Below, one piece after another: positions 35,848 through 45,655 of a stretch of 64,000 nt of DNA. This DNA comes from Pseudoduganella namucuonensis (GTDB lineage Bacteria; Pseudomonadota; Gammaproteobacteria; Burkholderiales; Burkholderiaceae_D), in assembly GCF_900116645.1 (NCBI RefSeq), contig NZ_FPBO01000030.1:1-64000 (forward strand), given 5' to 3'. Under the pieces are notes generated by a model, which saw only the letters and a list, made by a program, of their open reading frames with translations, did no database searches and had not been told where the DNA came from. Made by a program: the position numbers and the translations under genes. Every line of letters starts with the position of its first letter. The stretch's first letter is position 1.

Positions 35848-35864
35848 AACTAATCCATGACGCC

Positions 35865-36773
35865 ATGAGGAAATTGCCAGCGCTCGGTGCCCTGCGCGTG
35901 TTCGAAGCGGCCGCGCGCCGCCTGAGCTTCAAGGACGCGGCCGAGGAATTGAGCGTCACGCCCACCGCCGTCAGCCACCAGATCAAGCATCTGGAGCAGG
36001 CCATCGGCGTCCCCTTGTTCGAGCGCACGCCGCGCAAGGTCGCGCTCACCGCCGCCGGCCGCCTGCTGTTCCCGACCCTGCGCGACGGCTTCGACGGCTT
36101 CGAGCGCGCCATCGAACAGGTGCGGCGCGCGCAGGGATCGCAGGTGGCCACCTTGTCGTCCACGGTGGCCTTCATGGCGCGCCGCCTCGCCACCCGCGCC
36201 GGCTCGTTCCGGGACGCGTACCCGGACTGGACGCTGCGCCTGGACGCGTCCAACAAGCTGGTCGACCTGGACTCCGACGCGGACGCGGCGATTCGTTATG
36301 GCAATGGCCGCTATCCCGGCCTGCTGGTCGAGCACTTGTTCCAGGACCGCTTCGCGCCCGTGTGCAGCCCGCGCCTGAACATCCGTACGCCGCGCGACCT
36401 GCGCAAGGCGACGCTGATCCATTTCGAATGGGGCGAGGGCGCGCGCGACGACGAGCGCGCCGTCGTGTGGCGGCAGTGGCTGGACGGCGCCGGCGTGCAG
36501 GGCGTGGACGCGGACGCGGGCCTGGCCTTCACGGAAGAGCTGCACGCGGTGCAGGCCACCATCGCCGGGCAGGGCATCGGTCTGCTCAGCCTGACGCTGG
36601 TGGCGGAGGAGCTGGCCGCCGGGGTGCTGGTGCGCCCGTTCGAGCTGTCGCTGGAGAGCTTCCATTACGACCTGGTGTGCAGTCCGCGCGCGGCGGCGCG
36701 GCCGGCGGCTATGATATTGAGAGAGTGGGTGGCGCGCCAGTTCGGCGGCGCACAAAACGAGGAGCTGGCATGA
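35865..36773 (+). CDS. LysR-family transcriptional regulator, GcvA-like
   Basis: A 302-residue regulator. The N-terminal winged helix reads LPALGALRVFEAAARRLSFK and DAAEELSVTPTAVSHQIKHL, the start typical of the GcvA/AmpR branch. The rest is the periplasmic-binding-like sensor domain (AAIRYGNGRYPGLLVEHLFQ). It is divergent from the RidA gene, with a candidate operator in the gap, and its stop overlaps the first YeeE-like gene by four bases (ATGA). It is therefore co-transcribed with the sulfur-transport pair and probably controls its own operon and RidA. The inducer is unknown. Confidence 0.9.
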   Translation: MRKLPALGALRVFEAAARRLSFKDAAEELSVTPTAVSHQIKHLEQAIGVPLFERTPRKVALTAAGRLLFPTLRDGFDGFERAIEQVRRAQGSQVATLSSTVAFMARRLATRAGSFRDAYPDWTLRLDASNKLVDLDSDADAAIRYGNGRYPGLLVEHLFQDRFAPVCSPRLNIRTPRDLRKATLIHFEWGEGARDDERAVVWRQWLDGAGVQGVDADAGLAFTEELHAVQATIAGQGIGLLSLTLVAEELAAGVLVRPFELSLESFHYDLVCSPRAAARPAAMILREWVARQFGGAQNEELA

Positions 36774-37201
36774 GCATCGATTGGACTGGTTTCACACCAC
36801 TGGCCGCGGCGGCGGGCGGCGTGTTGATCGGGAGCGCGGCGGCGATGATGCTGCTGCTGAATGGACGCGTCGCCGGCGTCAGCGGCATCGTCGCCGGCGT
36901 GCTCGCGCCGCGCAAGGGCGACACGGGTTGGCGCGTGGCCTTCGTGCTCGGCCTCGTCGCGTCGCCGCTGCTGTATAGCGTGTTCGTGGCCTTGCCGCCG
37001 GCGCGGATCGACGCAGGCTATGGCGCGCTGATCGCGGCCGGCCTGCTGGTGGGCGTGGGCACGCGCTACGGCGCGGGATGCACCAGCGGCCACGGCGTGT
37101 GCGGCGTGTCGCGCTTGTCGCCCCGCTCGGTGGTGGCGACGCTGGTGTTCATGGCGGCGGGCTTCGCCACCGTCCATGTGCTGCGTCACCTGATCGGATG
37201 A
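36770..37201 (+). CDS. YeeE/YedE-family transporter, N-terminal half (PmpA-like)
   Basis: A 143-residue membrane protein with four to five helices. It carries the signature [20 protein letters not shown] with two Cys, the sulfur-relay motif of YeeE/YedE proteins such as the thiosulfate importer TsuA. In full-length YeeE one polypeptide has both halves; here the second half is the next gene, overlapping by ATGA, so the pair should assemble as one unit (as in PmpA/PmpB). Thiosulfate or another sulfur compound is the likely cargo by family. No sulfur-metabolism gene is adjacent apart from the regulator. Confidence 0.85.
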   Translation: MSIDWTGFTPLAAAAGGVLIGSAAAMMLLLNGRVAGVSGIVAGVLAPRKGDTGWRVAFVLGLVASPLLYSVFVALPPARIDAGYGALIAAGLLVGVGTRYGAGCTSGHGVCGVSRLSPRSVVATLVFMAAGFATVHVLRHLIG

Positions 37202-37629
37202 GGCGCGCCATGCTGATCGTGACCGCCTTGCTGGCCGGCCTCGTGTTCGGCTTCGGCCTGATCGTCTCCGGCATGGCCAACCCCGCCAAGGTGCTCGGCT
37301 TCCTCGACCTGGCCGGCGCGTGGGACCCGTCGCTGATGTTCGTGATGGTGGGCGCGATCGCCGTCGCGTCGTGCGCCTTTCTCGTCGCGCGGCGGCGCAC
37401 GGTGTCGCTGCTGGGCGCCGACATCGCGATACCGTCGCGGCGCGATATCGACCGCCGCCTCGTGCTCGGCAGCGTGGCGTTCGGCGTGGGCTGGGGACTC
37501 GCCGGCTATTGCCCGGGACCCGCGCTGGTGTCCTTGGGGACCGGCGAGATCAAGGCCATCGTGTTCGTGATCGCCATGCTCGCGGGCATGGCGATCCACG
37601 CGTTGATCGAGCGTCGCGGGGCCGCTTAG
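37198..37629 (+). CDS. YeeE/YedE-family transporter, C-terminal half (DUF6691, PmpB-like)
   Basis: A 143-residue membrane protein with four to five helices. The family block FGFGLIVSGMANPAKVLGFL opens it, and a second Cys-bearing motif GWGLAGYCPGPALVSLGTG closes the pore region. Its ATG overlaps the stop of the first half (ATGA); an ATG four codons later is an alternative. Together the two proteins reconstruct a complete YeeE-type channel. Downstream there is only a weak GCGCG/CGCGC hairpin with TTTT, then the long gene-free stretch. Confidence 0.85.
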   Translation: MRRAMLIVTALLAGLVFGFGLIVSGMANPAKVLGFLDLAGAWDPSLMFVMVGAIAVASCAFLVARRRTVSLLGADIAIPSRRDIDRRLVLGSVAFGVGWGLAGYCPGPALVSLGTGEIKAIVFVIAMLAGMAIHALIERRGAA

Positions 37630-38360
37630 GCAATCGATTTTTTTCGCGCCTCGATGCCTCGTCGCGCGCGCAAGCGCGCCTTTTCGCGCGCGTGTTTTGA
37701 GCGCGGACACACGCCGCTCGCGCATGCTTGAAGAGCGCGTCGCGCGCCGCGCGTGAACGCCTTCATCGATCATCGCGCGCGCGCTTGACGACGCGCGACA
37801 CGTCTATTTGACGCGCGAATGTGCGATAGGGAGCTTATCGTGTAAAAAACAGTGTGAAAAGCTATCGTGCTGGTTGCGCATTAACAAGGTTTTCGTGTAC
37901 TTTACGAATTTGAATTTGCGTGAATTTTCACGCGCGGTTTTTGAAGCTGCGCGAGCCCGCAAAACGATGAACAAAATGGGATACAGACACGCACAAGTAT
38001 GCACAAGACCACACCGTTTTCATTAAGCCGCCTCGCCTGAAACTTGCTCAGGTCGGGCGGTTTTTTCTTTGAAAAAGAAAACCGTGATGTGGCTGCGATG
38101 TGGAGATCGGCGCTGAGCGCACGCCCGTGACGACACATGCATCGAACAAGATTTAGATAGCCGCCGCGTGCCTGTGAGTGCCGCGTCGGTATCGATGGCT
38201 GAAGTGCTGCAGACGTGAGGAGTTGCAGCAGTTCAGCTGGTGCCGAATTCATTAGCGCAAACCGTCGTTTGTGCCGATGAATAATTCGCCTGGCCCATGG
38301 GGGCCGGACGGGTTTAAATCTTGTGCGTAATTCTCATCTCTAGATGAAGGAGAGACCAAA
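37630..38360. other. 731-base gene-free region between yeeE pair and histone-like gene
   Basis: The first ~170 bases are an extreme CGCG-dinucleotide-rich stretch (runs such as CGCGCGCGCTTGACGACGCG). From about 37800 the composition switches to AT-rich, with a promoter-like pair, a candidate small RNA and a terminator ending at 38066. The last ~290 bases form the upstream region of the histone-like gene, ending with GAAGGAGAGACCAAA before its ATG. The only ORF of note (72 codons from 37808) has no ribosome site and no recognisable protein character. Confidence 0.6.
37910..38066 (+). ncRNA. Candidate small RNA (~155 nt)
   Basis: TTGCGC (37874-37879) and TACTTT (37898-37903) with an 18-base spacer give a plausible promoter. 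A rho-independent terminator follows: CCGCC and CCTGA pair with TCAGG and GGCGG around a small internal loop, then TTTTTTCTTTG, ending near 38066. Nothing in between looks coding. The element is isolated from both neighbouring genes. No known RNA family was recognised. Confidence 0.42.
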
Positions 38361-39431
38361 ATGGCTACAGCAAAAAAAGAAGTGAAGAAACCGGTGGCAG
38401 CGAAAGCTGCCGCTCCAGCAGCGGCGAAGAAAGCCGCCGCCAAACCAGCGGCCAAAGCGGCTGCGAAACCAGCGGCAAAGCCCGCGGCGAAAGCGGCGGC
38501 TAAACCTGCGGCCAAGCCTGCGGCGAAGAAAGCGGCGGCCAAGCCTGCGGCGAAAGCGGCGGCAAAGCCAGCGGCCAAACCGGCAGCGAAGAAAGCAGCA
38601 GCCAAACCGGCGGCTAAACCGGCAGCGAAGAAAGCAGCCGCCAAGCCAGCGGCTAAACCGGCGGCGAAGAAGGGCTCGACTGACAAGCCGAGCGCCAAGC
38701 CAGCGGCTAAACCGGCAGCGAAGAAAGCCGCCGCCAAGCCAGCGGCCAAACCGGCGGCCAAGAAAGCCGCCGCCAAGCCAGCGGCTAAACCGGCGGCCAA
38801 GAAAGCCGCCGCAAAGCCAGCGGCCAAACCGGCAGCCAAGAAAGCCGCCGCCAAGCCAGCAGCTAAACCGGCAGCCAAGAAGGCCGCCGCCAAGCCAGCG
38901 GCCAAACCGGCAGCGAAGAAGCCCGCCGCCAAGCCAGCAGCTAAACCAGCAGCCAAGAAAGCCGCCGCCAAGCCTGCGGCCAAGCCAGCAGCTAAATCAG
39001 CCGCCAAACCAGCGGCCAAACCAGCGGCCAAGCCAGCGGCCAAGAAAGCCGCCGCCAAACCGGCAGCCAAGCCAGCGGCTAAACCGGCCGCCAAGCCGGC
39101 CGCCAAGAAAGCCGCCGCCAAGCCAGCAGCGACCGTAGCCGCCACCCCGGCAGCCGCGCCAGCCGCCAAACCCGCAGCGAAGCCTGCAGCAAAAAAAGCC
39201 GCGGCTAAACCGGCTGCAGCACCGGCCGCCGCACCAGCACCAGTAACCGCTGCCGCACCAGAAGCAACCGCCCAACCGGCGGAGAAGAAAGCCGCGCCGA
39301 AGAAAGCCGCCGCTCCCAAGAAGGAAGCAGCTGCCAAACCGGCCGCCGTCCCAGCACCAGCTCCAGCCGCCAAAACCGTGCTGACGCCCGCTGCCGCATG
39401 GCCTTTCCCAACCAGCACCCGTCCTTCCTGA
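38361..39431 (+). CDS. Histone H1-like Lys/Ala/Pro repeat protein
   Basis: A 356-residue highly basic protein made almost wholly of Lys, Ala and Pro. The main unit is KKAAAKPAAKPAA (13 residues, 39 bases), repeated in near-perfect tandem and interrupted once by KKGSTDKPSAKP. The C-terminal ~70 residues become Ala/Pro-rich and less basic (APAPVTAAAPEATAQ) and end in WPFPTSTRPS. Such proteins resemble eukaryotic histone H1 tails and AlgP-like proteins and are thought to bind DNA loosely. A GAAGGAG ribosome site and a strong terminator support expression. Repeat number is likely to vary between strains. It shares its MATAKK start with the SWIB protein at 19772. Confidence 0.85.
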   Translation: MATAKKEVKKPVAAKAAAPAAAKKAAAKPAAKAAAKPAAKPAAKAAAKPAAKPAAKKAAAKPAAKAAAKPAAKPAAKKAAAKPAAKPAAKKAAAKPAAKPAAKKGSTDKPSAKPAAKPAAKKAAAKPAAKPAAKKAAAKPAAKPAAKKAAAKPAAKPAAKKAAAKPAAKPAAKKAAAKPAAKPAAKKPAAKPAAKPAAKKAAAKPAAKPAAKSAAKPAAKPAAKPAAKKAAAKPAAKPAAKPAAKPAAKKAAAKPAATVAATPAAAPAAKPAAKPAAKKAAAKPAAAPAAAPAPVTAAAPEATAQPAEKKAAPKKAAAPKKEAAAKPAAVPAPAPAAKTVLTPAAAWPFPTSTRPS

Positions 39432-39461
39432 GCTTGAGCCCAGGAGCCTTACGGGGCGAGG

Positions 39462-39496
39462 CCGCTGTGTGAGACAATCGCACAGCGGTTTTTTTT
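39462..39496 (+). terminator. Rho-independent terminator of the histone-like gene
   Basis: An 8-bp perfect stem CCGCTGTG/CACAGCGG with an 11-base loop and eight T. The yggT-like ribosome site GGAGGG begins three bases later, so that gene needs its own promoter or read-through. Confidence 0.92.
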
Positions 39497-39510
39497 ATGG
39501 AGGGACCTTT

Positions 39511-40038
39511 GTGCTAAGTATCGTCATGCTGATTGTAGACACCATCGCCGGTTTGCTCGGGGCGGTGCTGTTGCTGCGCTTCTGGATGCAAGCCATCCGC
39601 GTCCGTCCGCCATCGTCGGTGGCCCAATTCACGTTTCAATTGTCAGACTGGCTGGTGCGACCGCTGCGCCGCCTGGTCCCCGGTGTGGGCGGCTACGACT
39701 GGGCCAGCCTGATCGGGGCTTTCCTCATCGTCTTCCTGGCCACGTCGGTGCTGTTCATCGCCGGCCTGTCGCTGCAGACCGTGCTGCTGATGGCGCTGCA
39801 CCGCTTCCTTCAATGGGTGCTGTACGGCTTCATGGCCATGCTGGTGATCGAGGCGATCTTCAGCTGGGTCAACCCGCACGCGCCGCTGGCGCCCTTCATC
39901 CGCGCGCTCAACGAGCCGCTGCTGCGTCCCCTGCGCAAGGTGGTGCCGCTGGTCGGCAACCTGGACCTGTCGCTGCTGGTGGCGCTGATCCTGCTGCAGA
40001 TCGCGCAACTGGTGCTGACGATGCTGTTCAAGGGTTAG
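39511..40038 (+). CDS. YggT-family membrane protein
   Basis: A 175-residue inner-membrane protein made of two YggT repeats, each a pair of helices followed by a PLRRLVP-type amphipathic stretch (DWLVRPLRRLVPGVGG and NEPLLRPLRKVVPLVG). YggT proteins are widespread; roles in osmotic or division-related membrane functions have been proposed without a mechanism. GTG 39511 is chosen because GGAGGG lies 6 bases ahead; the ATG at 39526 would shorten the first helix. It is immediately downstream of the histone-like gene terminator and ends 70 bases before a convergent kinase. Confidence 0.85.
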   Translation: MLSIVMLIVDTIAGLLGAVLLLRFWMQAIRVRPPSSVAQFTFQLSDWLVRPLRRLVPGVGGYDWASLIGAFLIVFLATSVLFIAGLSLQTVLLMALHRFLQWVLYGFMAMLVIEAIFSWVNPHAPLAPFIRALNEPLLRPLRKVVPLVGNLDLSLLVALILLQIAQLVLTMLFKG

Positions 40039-40062
40039 CGGCCAGGGACACGAGACACGCAT

Positions 40063-40095
40063 GAAAAAAGGGCAGCCGAGGCTGCCCTTGTTTTT
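40063..40095. terminator. Bidirectional terminator between yggT-like and PfkB-kinase genes
   Basis: A 9-bp perfect stem AAGGGCAGC/GCTGCCCTT with a 4-base loop, an A-run on the left and TTTTT on the right, serving the convergent genes on both sides. Confidence 0.88.
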
Positions 40096-40107
40096 GGCGC
40101 GCGCCGC

Positions 40108-41046
40108 TTAGTAGCGGTAGCCGAAGGCCGCCTCGAAGCGGTCGCCGATTTCCTCCTTGGTCAGCGCGTGGTTCTGGCCGCCCTTGTGGGCGATCTTGAT
40201 CGCGCCCAGCAGGCTGGCCAGGCGGCCGGTGGTTTCCCAGCCCAGGTCGTGCGTGATGCCGTACAGCAGGCCGGCGCGGTAGGCGTCGCCGCAGCCGGTC
40301 GGGTCCAGCACCGCCTCGGCCTTCACGGCCGGGATGTCGATGCGCTTGCCGCCCGTGTGGATCTCCGAACCCTGCTCGCCGCGCGTGACGATCAGCGCCT
40401 CCACGCGGCCCGCGATCTGCTCCAGCGACAGGCCGGTGCGCTGCACCAGCAGTTCGATCTCGTAGTCGTTGCAGGTCACGTAGGTGGCCTTGTCGATGAA
40501 GCCAGTCAGCTGCTCGCCGTTGAACATCGGCAGCTGCTGGCCCGGGTCGAACATGAACGGGATCTCCAGCGCGGCCAGGTCCTCGGCGTGCTTGAGCATG
40601 CCCAAGTGGCCGTCCGGCGAGATGATGGCCACGCGCGCGGGACCGGCGTTGGCCACCGGGTTCTCGTGCGCGAACGACATCGCGCCCGGGTGGAAGGCGT
40701 TGATCTGGTTGTTCTCGCTGTCGGCGGTGACGAAGCACTGCGCCGTGTAGGCGTCGCCCTTGACCAGGATGTTGGCGGTCGAGATGCCCAGCTTCTGCAG
40801 GCGCGCCAGATAGGGGCCGCTGTCCTGGCCCATCACGCCGACGATGCGGCCCTCGCCGCCCAGCAGCTTCAGGTTGTAGGCGATGTTGCCGGAGCAGCCG
40901 CCGAATTCGGTGCGCATGGTCGGCACCAGGAACGAGACGTTCACTTTGTGGAGCTGGTCCGCCAGCAGCGTGTCGGAGAAGCGGCCTTCGTGCGTCATGA
41001 TGAAGTCGATGGCGAGCGAGCCGCAAATCAGGGAGGTCTGGTTCAT
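40108..41046 (-). CDS. PfkB-family carbohydrate/nucleoside kinase
   Basis: A 312-residue kinase with the PfkB signatures: an N-terminal GGCSGNIAYNLKLLGGEGRIVG block, and DPTGCGDAYRAG near the C-terminus with catalytic base Asp254. The sequence is closest in feel to the adenosine-kinase/ribokinase side (SLAIDFIMTHEGRFSDTLL start), so it would phosphorylate a nucleoside or sugar with ATP. The substrate cannot be fixed by eye. It is the last gene of the minus-strand run that includes DUF3426, prmA and accBC, six bases downstream of the DUF3426 stop. Confidence 0.86.
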   Translation of the reverse strand: MNQTSLICGSLAIDFIMTHEGRFSDTLLADQLHKVNVSFLVPTMRTEFGGCSGNIAYNLKLLGGEGRIVGVMGQDSGPYLARLQKLGISTANILVKGDAYTAQCFVTADSENNQINAFHPGAMSFAHENPVANAGPARVAIISPDGHLGMLKHAEDLAALEIPFMFDPGQQLPMFNGEQLTGFIDKATYVTCNDYEIELLVQRTGLSLEQIAGRVEALIVTRGEQGSEIHTGGKRIDIPAVKAEAVLDPTGCGDAYRAGLLYGITHDLGWETTGRLASLLGAIKIAHKGGQNHALTKEEIGDRFEAAFGYRY

Positions 41047-41052
41047 AGTTTC

Positions 41053-42690
41053 TTAAGGGTAGAAAACAGCGATGTGATAGCCCGATGCTTTGACCTGGGC
41101 CAGTTCGAAGTACAGTTTGACCGATTGTTCGGAGCGGGGCAAGAAGCCTTGCTCCACCTCGGCCCGCGACGACAAATATTCGCGCGGCGCGAACACGCGG
41201 CGCAACACCGGCTTGTCGGCGCCGTCGTTGAGGATCAGTTCTATGTGCGGCCAGGCCTGCGCGCTGGCCGACTGGTTGCGCAGCGAGGTGGCGAAGCTGA
41301 ACACGTTGTCGGCCATGGTCTGCAGCTCGCCCTGTTCGATGCTGAGCGCGTCGATCTGCGACGGCAGCTCGACCTTGCAGCCGGCCAGCGCGCAGGCCGA
41401 CACCAGCGCCGGCTTGAGCGCCGGCACGGCGGCGGCCAGCGGGTTGCGGAAGGTGCCCACCACCTGCGCCGCGATGCCGGCCAGCAGCAGCGGGATGGCG
41501 CAGATCATCAGCACGCGGCCGGTCTTGCCGAAGCGCTCGCGCCGCCGGCTGCGCTTGACGAAGCCCGGTTCCTCGGGCGCGCCCGCGGAGACCGGCGTGG
41601 CGGCGGCGGTGGGATCGGCGGCGGCCGGCGCGTCGTCGGCGGCGTCCCGGCCGAGGTCCGCGCCGTCCGTGTCCGCGCCGTCCAGTGCGGCGGCCAGCGC
41701 CGTGCCGCCGGAGAGCGTGACCACGTGGGCGTCGTCCTCGTCTTCCTCGTCGTCATGGATGGCGGGCGGGCGGGCGTCGCCGTCGTCCTCCGCGTCTCGT
41801 CTCTCATCGCGCTGTTCATCGCGCAGATGCGGATAGGCGTCCAGCTCGAAGCTGTCGTGCAGCGCCACGGCGGTCAGGTGCTCGTCGGGGATGTCCAGCG
41901 TCGGTTCCACGCGGCCGTCGTAGGCGGGGACGGGGGAGGCGTCGAACGCGGCGTCCATGTCGCGCGTGGCCTCGGTGCTGGCGTCGGTGTCGGCGCCGGC
42001 GTTGGCGTGGTCGGCGTGGTCGGCTTCGGCGGGGGCGCTCGGGTGCGTTGGCGCGTATGGCCACGCGCTATGGGCGCCCTCGGGCTCGGGAAGCGCCGCG
42101 TCGCCGTCCGGCTCCACGTCGAGCTCCAGGACGTCCTCCAGGGGCTCCGGCACGGTCTCGCGCTCCTCGCCGATGGATAGCGCGTCCTCCGGCTCTGGCT
42201 CAACGTCCAGGTCCAGGTCGAAGACTTCCTCCTCCGGCGCGGCGGCCACGGGCTCGGGCAGGTCGAGCCGCGGTTCCGGCTCGGGCATGGAGTTTGTCGC
42301 CGGCTCGGGCGTCGGCTCGAGCCCGGACCGGGACTCCGACCGGGACTCGGACGCGGGCGCCGGCTCGGCCCCGGAGGCCGGCTCCGGCTCGAACCCGGGC
42401 GCGGCCACGGCCATCGGGCCGGCTTCCGGCTCGCCATGCTCCTCCGCCGCGTGGATCGTATCCAGCGTCGAGATCAGGGCGTCGAGTTCTGGGGAGGTGG
42501 CGGGCGTCGGGGACGCCGCCGGGATGTCGATGATGACGGGCTGCTTGGGCGTGGGATCGACCAGCGCGGCGTTGCCGTCGAAGACCTCATTGCAGGCGCC
42601 GCAGCGCACTATGCCCCCGCGCAGCTTGAGCTGGTCGTGCGCGACGCGAAATATCGTGTTGCAGTGGGGGCATTTGGTGGCGAGCGCCAT
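41053..42690 (-). CDS. Zinc-ribbon and DUF3426 domain membrane protein with long acidic linker
   Basis: A 545-residue protein. The N-terminal MJ0042-type zinc ribbon uses Cys7, Cys10, Cys30 and Cys33 (CPHCNTIF and VRCGACNEVF). A ~335-residue low-complexity linker rich in Glu, Asp, Pro and Ala follows (repeats such as SESRSESRSGLEPTPEP). Then one transmembrane helix at ~392-413 and a DUF3426 domain facing the periplasm (FSFATSLRNQSASAQAWPHI). The family is widespread next to prmA in betaproteobacteria with no known function; the linker is unusually long here. The layout suggests a cytosolic zinc sensor tied to a periplasmic domain. Confidence 0.87.
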   Translation of the reverse strand: MALATKCPHCNTIFRVAHDQLKLRGGIVRCGACNEVFDGNAALVDPTPKQPVIIDIPAASPTPATSPELDALISTLDTIHAAEEHGEPEAGPMAVAAPGFEPEPASGAEPAPASESRSESRSGLEPTPEPATNSMPEPEPRLDLPEPVAAAPEEEVFDLDLDVEPEPEDALSIGEERETVPEPLEDVLELDVEPDGDAALPEPEGAHSAWPYAPTHPSAPAEADHADHANAGADTDASTEATRDMDAAFDASPVPAYDGRVEPTLDIPDEHLTAVALHDSFELDAYPHLRDEQRDERRDAEDDGDARPPAIHDDEEDEDDAHVVTLSGGTALAAALDGADTDGADLGRDAADDAPAAADPTAAATPVSAGAPEEPGFVKRSRRRERFGKTGRVLMICAIPLLLAGIAAQVVGTFRNPLAAAVPALKPALVSACALAGCKVELPSQIDALSIEQGELQTMADNVFSFATSLRNQSASAQAWPHIELILNDGADKPVLRRVFAPREYLSSRAEVEQGFLPRSEQSVKLYFELAQVKASGYHIAVFYP

Positions 42691-42705
42691 CGTTGCTGGC
42701 TGTGC

Positions 42706-43637
42706 TTAGCGCGCCGGCGGAACGGTATCGGCGCCCAGCACGCCGTGCAGCGCGACCCAGCCGTCGTGCTCGGCCCAGACGCCCAGCTTGATGAACGGCG
42801 CGTAGGCGGCCGCCACCTCCTCGGCCTGGCGCGCCAGCACGCCGGACAGGATCAGCGCGCCGCCGTCGGCCACGCGGCCGGACAGCATCGGCGCCATCAA
42901 CTTCAATGGGCTGGACAGGATGTTGGCCACCACCACGTCGAAGCGCGCGTTGGCGTGCGCCGACTGCGCGAAGGCGTCCGGCAGGAAGTACTCGATCTCG
43001 CCGACCTTGTTGCGCTCGGCGTTGTCGCGCGCCGACTCGATCGCCTGCGGATCGATGTCCACGCCGGCCACCGCGCCCGCGCCCAGCTTGCGGGCCACCA
43101 TGGCCAGGATGCCGGAGCCGCAGCCGTAATCGAGCACGGTCTTGCCCGGCGCCGGGTGCGCCTCCAGCCACTCCATGCACAGCCGGGTGGTGGGGTGCGA
43201 ACCGGTGCCGAAGGCCAGGCCGGGGTCCAGTTCCAGGATCAGCGCGCCGGGGTCCGGCGCCTCGTGCCAGCTCGGCACCACCCAGATGTTCGTGCCGATG
43301 TGGATGGGATCGAACTGCGACTGCGTCAGGCGCACCCAGTCCTGCTCCTCCACGCCGCGCAGCGCGTACTTCGGCGCCTCGGCCAGGCCGACCGACGCGG
43401 CCGCGTCGGCCACGATGGCGGCCTGGTCGGCGTCCTCCGCCGTCAGCGCCACCACGCGCGAATGGTCCCACGCCGCCTCTTCCGGCTCCATACCCGGCTC
43501 GCCGAACAGGGGCTTCTCGGCGTCGGTGCCCTCGTCGGCGTCCTCCACCGAGACCGACAGCGCGCCCGCCTCCATCAGCGCGTCCGACAGCGCCTCGGCG
43601 TGGTCGCGCGCGACCTCGATGACGATCTCGACGTAGT

Positions 43638-43641
<4 letters not shown>
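42706..43641 (-). CDS. prmA: Ribosomal protein L11 methyltransferase
   Basis: A 311-residue SAM-dependent methyltransferase that trimethylates several amino groups of ribosomal protein L11. An N-terminal substrate-recognition domain ([20 protein letters not shown]) is followed by the Rossmann domain with SAM motif [20 protein letters not shown] and the [17 protein letters not shown] motif. The acceptor-loop [18 protein letters not shown] is typical of PrmA. Its ATG overlaps the accC stop by four bases, a common accC-prmA junction in Burkholderiales. The length matches the family (~295-310). Confidence 0.95.
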
Positions 43642-44996
<1,355 letters not shown>

Positions 44997-45108
44997 GGCA
45001 GGTTTGTGTGTTTGTGCGGAGCCTTGGCTCCTGGGTGTAGAGGGGTTGCGGAACCAGATCGGGGCGGCCGGCGATCCCACGGGGACCCGCCATGGCCGCG
45101 CGGCCGAT

Positions 45109-45576
45109 TTAGCCGATCACAAACAGGGGTTGGCCGAACTCGACCGGTTGGCCGTTTTCCACCAGGATCTGGGTCACGACGCCGGACTTGTCCGAGTCGA
45201 TTTCATTGAGCAGCTTCATCGCCTCGATGATGCACAGGGTGTCGCCTTCCTTGACGGTCGCGCCGACCTCGACGAAGGCGGCGGCGCCGGGCGCGGACGA
45301 GCGGTAGAAGGTGCCGACCATCGGCGATTTCACCACGTGGCCGGTCGGCTCGGCGGGGGCGGCCGGCACGGCGGCCACGGGGGCGGCGCCGGCCGCCGGC
45401 GCCGGGGCGTGGTATTGCGGCTGCATGCCCTGCGGCTGCATCATCACAACCTGGTTCTGCGGCATGGCGGAGGATTTGACGATGCGCACCTTGCTCTCGC
45501 CTTCGGTCACTTCGAGTTCTGCGATATCCGATTCGGCGACCAAGTCTATTAAGGTCTTGAGCTTGCGTAGATCCAT
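45109..45576 (-). CDS. accB: Acetyl-CoA carboxylase, biotin carboxyl carrier protein
   Basis: A 155-residue carrier whose biotinylated Lys is residue 121 in [11 protein letters not shown]. The N-terminus [20 protein letters not shown] is standard, followed by a flexible Ala/Pro/Gln-rich linker and the C-terminal biotinyl domain with the [11 protein letters not shown] protruding-thumb region. It shuttles carboxybiotin from AccC to the transferase. ATG 45576 is chosen over an upstream ATG at 45675, which lacks family sequence. It lies between aroQ and accC, the usual betaproteobacterial order. Confidence 0.97.
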   Translation of the reverse strand: MDLRKLKTLIDLVAESDIAELEVTEGESKVRIVKSSAMPQNQVVMMQPQGMQPQYHAPAPAAGAAPVAAVPAAPAEPTGHVVKSPMVGTFYRSSAPGAAAFVEVGATVKEGDTLCIIEAMKLLNEIDSDKSGVVTQILVENGQPVEFGQPLFVIG

Positions 45577-45655
45577 CTGGGACTCCCTGGGTTCTGTTTT
45601 GTGATTGTGGGGCAGCGGCGGTCTCGCCGCTATAAATGCGCGCAGATCGCGTAGA

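Noticed and set aside
37808-38026. A 72-codon ORF in the long gap
   Set aside because: No ribosome site, mixed Cys/Arg/Phe composition without pattern, and it overlaps the more likely small-RNA signal.
38400-39240. CRISPR-like regular repeats
   Set aside because: The 39-bp periodicity encodes in-frame KPAAK repeats with no unique spacers; it is a repetitive gene, not an array.
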